This document shows positions 5,380 through 7,331 of a stretch of 7,331 nucleotides of DNA, piece by piece. A program made the position numbers and the translations under genes. Source of the stretch: DATFWC01 sp045801465 (lineage in GTDB: Bacteria; Pseudomonadota; Alphaproteobacteria; Rhizobiales; Xanthobacteraceae); the NCBI GenBank assembly GCA_045801465.1, contig JBJMSU010000107.1:1-7331 (forward strand). Reading direction: 5' to 3'. The notes under the pieces were generated by a model, which had not been told where the DNA came from, searched no databases, and worked only from the letters and a program-made list of their open reading frames with translations. Position 1 is the stretch's first letter, and every line of letters starts with the position of its first letter.

Positions 5380-6642
5380 ATGCCGGGGTTGTGCCGCGAC
5401 TGTCTGTCCGAGGCGGATGGCGAACGTTGTCCGGCCTGCGGCTCGCCGCGCCTGGTGCACCACCCCGAGCTCGATGCGCTCGCCATCGCCCATGTGGACT
5501 GCGATGCGTTCTATGCGGCGATCGAAAAGCGCGAGGACGCCTCGCTTGCCGACCGACCGGTGATCGTGGGAGGGGGTAAGCGCGGCGTGGTCGCGACCGC
5601 CTGCTATATCGCTCGTACCTTCGGGGTGAGATCGGCGATGCCGATGTTCACGGCGCGCAAGCTCTGCCCATCGGCGGTCGTGATTCCTCCCGACATGGAG
5701 AAATATGCCCGCGTCGGTCGCGAGGTGCGGGCCCTGATGCAGGAGCTCACCCCGCTGGTCGAGCCCTTGTCGATCGACGAGGCGTTTCTCGATCTCACCG
5801 GCACCGAGCGGCTGCACCGGATGTCGCCCGCCCGCAGCCTCGCGCAGTTCGCGCAGCGGGTGGAAAACGCCATCGGCATCACCGTCTCGATCGGGCTCTC
5901 GGCCAACAAATTCCTCGCCAAGATCGCTTCCGATCTCGACAAGCCGCGCGGCTTCGCGGTGCTGGGCAGCGCCGAAGCGGCCGCCTTCCTGGCGCCCAGG
6001 CCGGTGACGTTCATCTTCGGCGTCGGCAACGCAACGCAGACACGGCTGGCGCGCGACGGGTATCGCGTCCTCGCCGACCTGCAGCGGGCGAGCCAAGCCG
6101 AGCTGATGCGGCGTTACGGCACCGAGGGACTGCGGCTGTGGCGACTCGCGCGCGGCATCGATGCGCGTTCCGTGCGCGCCGATCGCGAGGCCAAGAGCGT
6201 TTCCGCCGAAACGACCTTCGAGACCGACATCGCCGCGTTCCGCCAGCTCGAGCAACGCCTGTGGAGCTTGTGCGAGCGCGTGTCGGCCCGCCTCAAGGCC
6301 AAGGATTTGTCCGGCTCGACCGTCACGCTGAAGCTCAAGAGCGCCGATTTCCGCATCCGCACCCGCGCCCGCGGCTTGCAAACGCCGACCGCGCTGGCCG
6401 CCAGAATCTTCGCGGCGGCCCGGGACCTGCTCAAGCGCGAGGCCGACGGCACCAAGTTCCGCCTGATCGGCGTCGGCCTTTCCGACCTCGCGGCCGGCGA
6501 CGCGGCGGACCCGAACGACCTCGTCGATACCGGCGGGCGGCGCAGTGCAGCGGCCGAGCACGCGGTCGACCGCGTGCGCGCGAAGTTTGGCCGCGCCGCA
6601 ATCGTCAAGGGCCTGGTGTTCGAGGAGGAGGAGGAATTGTAG
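5380..6642 (+). CDS. dinB: DNA polymerase IV (Y-family translesion polymerase) with N-terminal cysteine motif
   Basis: This 420-residue error-prone polymerase copies damaged templates and rescues stalled forks. An N-terminal extension carries Cys5-x2-Cys8 and Cys17-x2-Cys20, likely one zinc site. The palm follows with Asp40 (HVDCDAFYAAIE) and Asp133-Glu134 (PLSIDEAFLDL), the metal-binding carboxylates. Other family marks are RPVIVGGGKRGVVATACY, DMEKYARVGREV, SIGLSANKFLAKIASDLDKP and the little-finger domain up to about 360. All core parts are intact. The extension is, from memory, usual in one rhizobial DinB group and absent from E. coli DinB. The C-terminus is VFEEEEEL with no QLxLGL-type clamp-binding tail, so its attachment to the sliding clamp is unclear. 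The ATG at 5380 has GGGAAG (5369-5374) 5 nt upstream. It follows the DUF3572 gene by 14 nt and probably shares its transcript. No LexA-type operator is evident. Confidence 0.95.
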   Translation: MPGLCRDCLSEADGERCPACGSPRLVHHPELDALAIAHVDCDAFYAAIEKREDASLADRPVIVGGGKRGVVATACYIARTFGVRSAMPMFTARKLCPSAVVIPPDMEKYARVGREVRALMQELTPLVEPLSIDEAFLDLTGTERLHRMSPARSLAQFAQRVENAIGITVSIGLSANKFLAKIASDLDKPRGFAVLGSAEAAAFLAPRPVTFIFGVGNATQTRLARDGYRVLADLQRASQAELMRRYGTEGLRLWRLARGIDARSVRADREAKSVSAETTFETDIAAFRQLEQRLWSLCERVSARLKAKDLSGSTVTLKLKSADFRIRTRARGLQTPTALAARIFAAARDLLKREADGTKFRLIGVGLSDLAAGDAADPNDLVDTGGRRSAAAEHAVDRVRAKFGRAAIVKGLVFEEEEEL

Positions 6643-6720
6643 GTCGGGCGCGCGGGCGTTACAAATGATCGCGAGTTCCCACCAATCTCAGCGACCTCGG
6701 CGACGTATCGGGAGGACATC
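6643..6720 (+). other. Gap between dinB and the AhpD-like gene
   Basis: These 78 bp hold no gene. I see no hairpin followed by a T-run, so no terminator separates dinB from the next gene. A strong GGAGG at 6711-6715, 5 nt before the ATG at 6721, is the ribosome-binding site of the downstream gene. Read-through from dinB is possible; so is a separate promoter that I cannot identify. Confidence 0.5.
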
Positions 6721-7331
6721 ATGGACCAGAGAACACGGCCTGCGCCGCGCCTTGCGCCGCTTGCCCCGGAGCACACGCCGGAGCTCAAGGACGCGTTCGA
6801 GGCGGCGCGCAAGCGGATGGGCTTCATTCCCAACAGCGTGCTGATCATGCAGCGCAAGCCTGAGATGGTGCGCGCCTTCGCGCAGATGAGCGCCGCGATC
6901 TGGAACCCGGACGGCAAGGTCGATCTCAAGCTGAAACGGCTGCTCGCGCACGTCGCCAGCCGTTCGGCCGGGTGCCGGTACTGCATGGCTCATACCGCGG
7001 AAGGCGCAGCCAAGCTCGGCGTCGATCAGCAGAAGCTCGATGCCGTCTGGAACTATCAGACGAGCCCGCTGTTCAGCGCCGCCGAACGTGCCGCCCTGGA
7101 CGTGGCGGTGGCGGCGGGCTGCGTGCCGAATGCCGTGACCGACGAGATGTTCATGGAGCTGCGCAAGCACTGGAGCGACGATCAGGTTGTCGAGATCGTC
7201 GGCGTCATTGCGATGTTCGGCTTCCTCAATCGCTGGAACGACACGTTGGCGACGCCGCTCGAGGACGAGCCGCTCGAGTTCGGCGAGGCGCATCTCGCGG
7301 CGCACGGCTGGGACGCCGGCAAGCACCTGCG
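6721..7331 (+). CDS. Carboxymuconolactone decarboxylase / AhpD-like family protein (3' end cut by window)
   Basis: The frame is open from the ATG at 6721 to the right edge: 203 whole codons, with the stop outside. The protein has the helical CMD/AhpD look and the redox motif Cys85-x2-Cys88-x2-His91 (GCRYCMAHT). This is the thiol pair that, with the histidine, gives AhpD-like proteins peroxidase or disulfide-reductase activity. The lead-in MGFIPNSVLIMQRKPEMV (33-50) is typical of peroxidase-related members. The later helices (SAAERAALDVAVAAG, 119-133; DDQVVEIVGVIAMFGFLNRWND, 153-174) complete the fold, so little of the family length can be missing. The cysteine pair argues against a true carboxymuconolactone decarboxylase and for a hydroperoxide or general thiol redox role, but the substrate is unknown. 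It is on the same strand as dinB, 78 nt downstream, with its own strong ribosome-binding site. Confidence 0.88.
   Translation, partial: MDQRTRPAPRLAPLAPEHTPELKDAFEAARKRMGFIPNSVLIMQRKPEMVRAFAQMSAAIWNPDGKVDLKLKRLLAHVASRSAGCRYCMAHTAEGAAKLGVDQQKLDAVWNYQTSPLFSAAERAALDVAVAAGCVPNAVTDEMFMELRKHWSDDQVVEIVGVIAMFGFLNRWNDTLATPLEDEPLEFGEAHLAAHGWDAGKHL

Noticed and set aside
5209..6561. Long minus-strand open frame (450 codons) opposite dinB
   Set aside because: It lies antisense to a clear Y-family polymerase. The translation has the composition of a reverse-complement shadow.
1..7331. tRNA or rRNA genes, CRISPR arrays, insertion sequences, phage or defence genes
   Set aside because: I looked on both strands and found no tRNA-like cloverleaf, spaced direct repeats, transposase or integrase motifs.

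Overview
The window is high-GC DNA with the gene content and intergenic palindromes of an alphaproteobacterium, most likely Hyphomicrobiales (the Bradyrhizobium / Rhodopseudomonas side of the order). The best clues are an adjacent divK-pleD pair, a DUF3572 gene next to a DNA polymerase IV that has an N-terminal cysteine motif, and two clusters of palindromes of the kind scattered between genes in rhizobial genomes. I can place the organism by order, not by genus.

Layout. Positions 1-232 hold no gene; they contain an inverted-repeat element lying 3' of an aldehyde dehydrogenase gene (233-1729, minus). A 225-bp gap with a second palindromic mosaic element (1779-1911) separates it from a signal peptidase I gene (1955-2734, minus). 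The 457-bp gap 2735-3191 has no convincing gene; its right end is an AT-richer patch with four alternating copies of an AATCAACC-type motif arranged as nested inverted repeats. Then come pleD (3192-4565, minus; REC-REC-GGDEF diguanylate cyclase) and divK (4575-4946, minus; single-domain response regulator). They are 9 nt apart, and the pleD ribosome-binding site overlaps the divK stop. The 119-bp gap 4947-5065 is a divergent control region. On its right are a DUF3572 gene (5066-5365, plus), dinB (5380-6642, plus; DNA polymerase IV) and, running off the right edge, a carboxymuconolactone decarboxylase / AhpD-like gene (6721 onward, plus).

How the parts fit. DivK and PleD form the known alphaproteobacterial module that links cell-cycle phosphorelay signalling to c-di-GMP production. 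The rightward genes suggest a DNA-damage or oxidative-stress side: an error-prone polymerase preceded by a small uncharacterised protein and followed by a thiol-peroxidase-like gene. Whether the two divergent units are co-regulated is an inference from the shared gap. The aldehyde dehydrogenase and signal peptidase look like independent single genes.

I see no phage, insertion sequence, CRISPR, toxin-antitoxin or defence genes and no clearly new system. The least explained items are the nested repeats at 3094-3169, the overlapping dyads at 5028-5050, and the DUF3572-dinB pairing.
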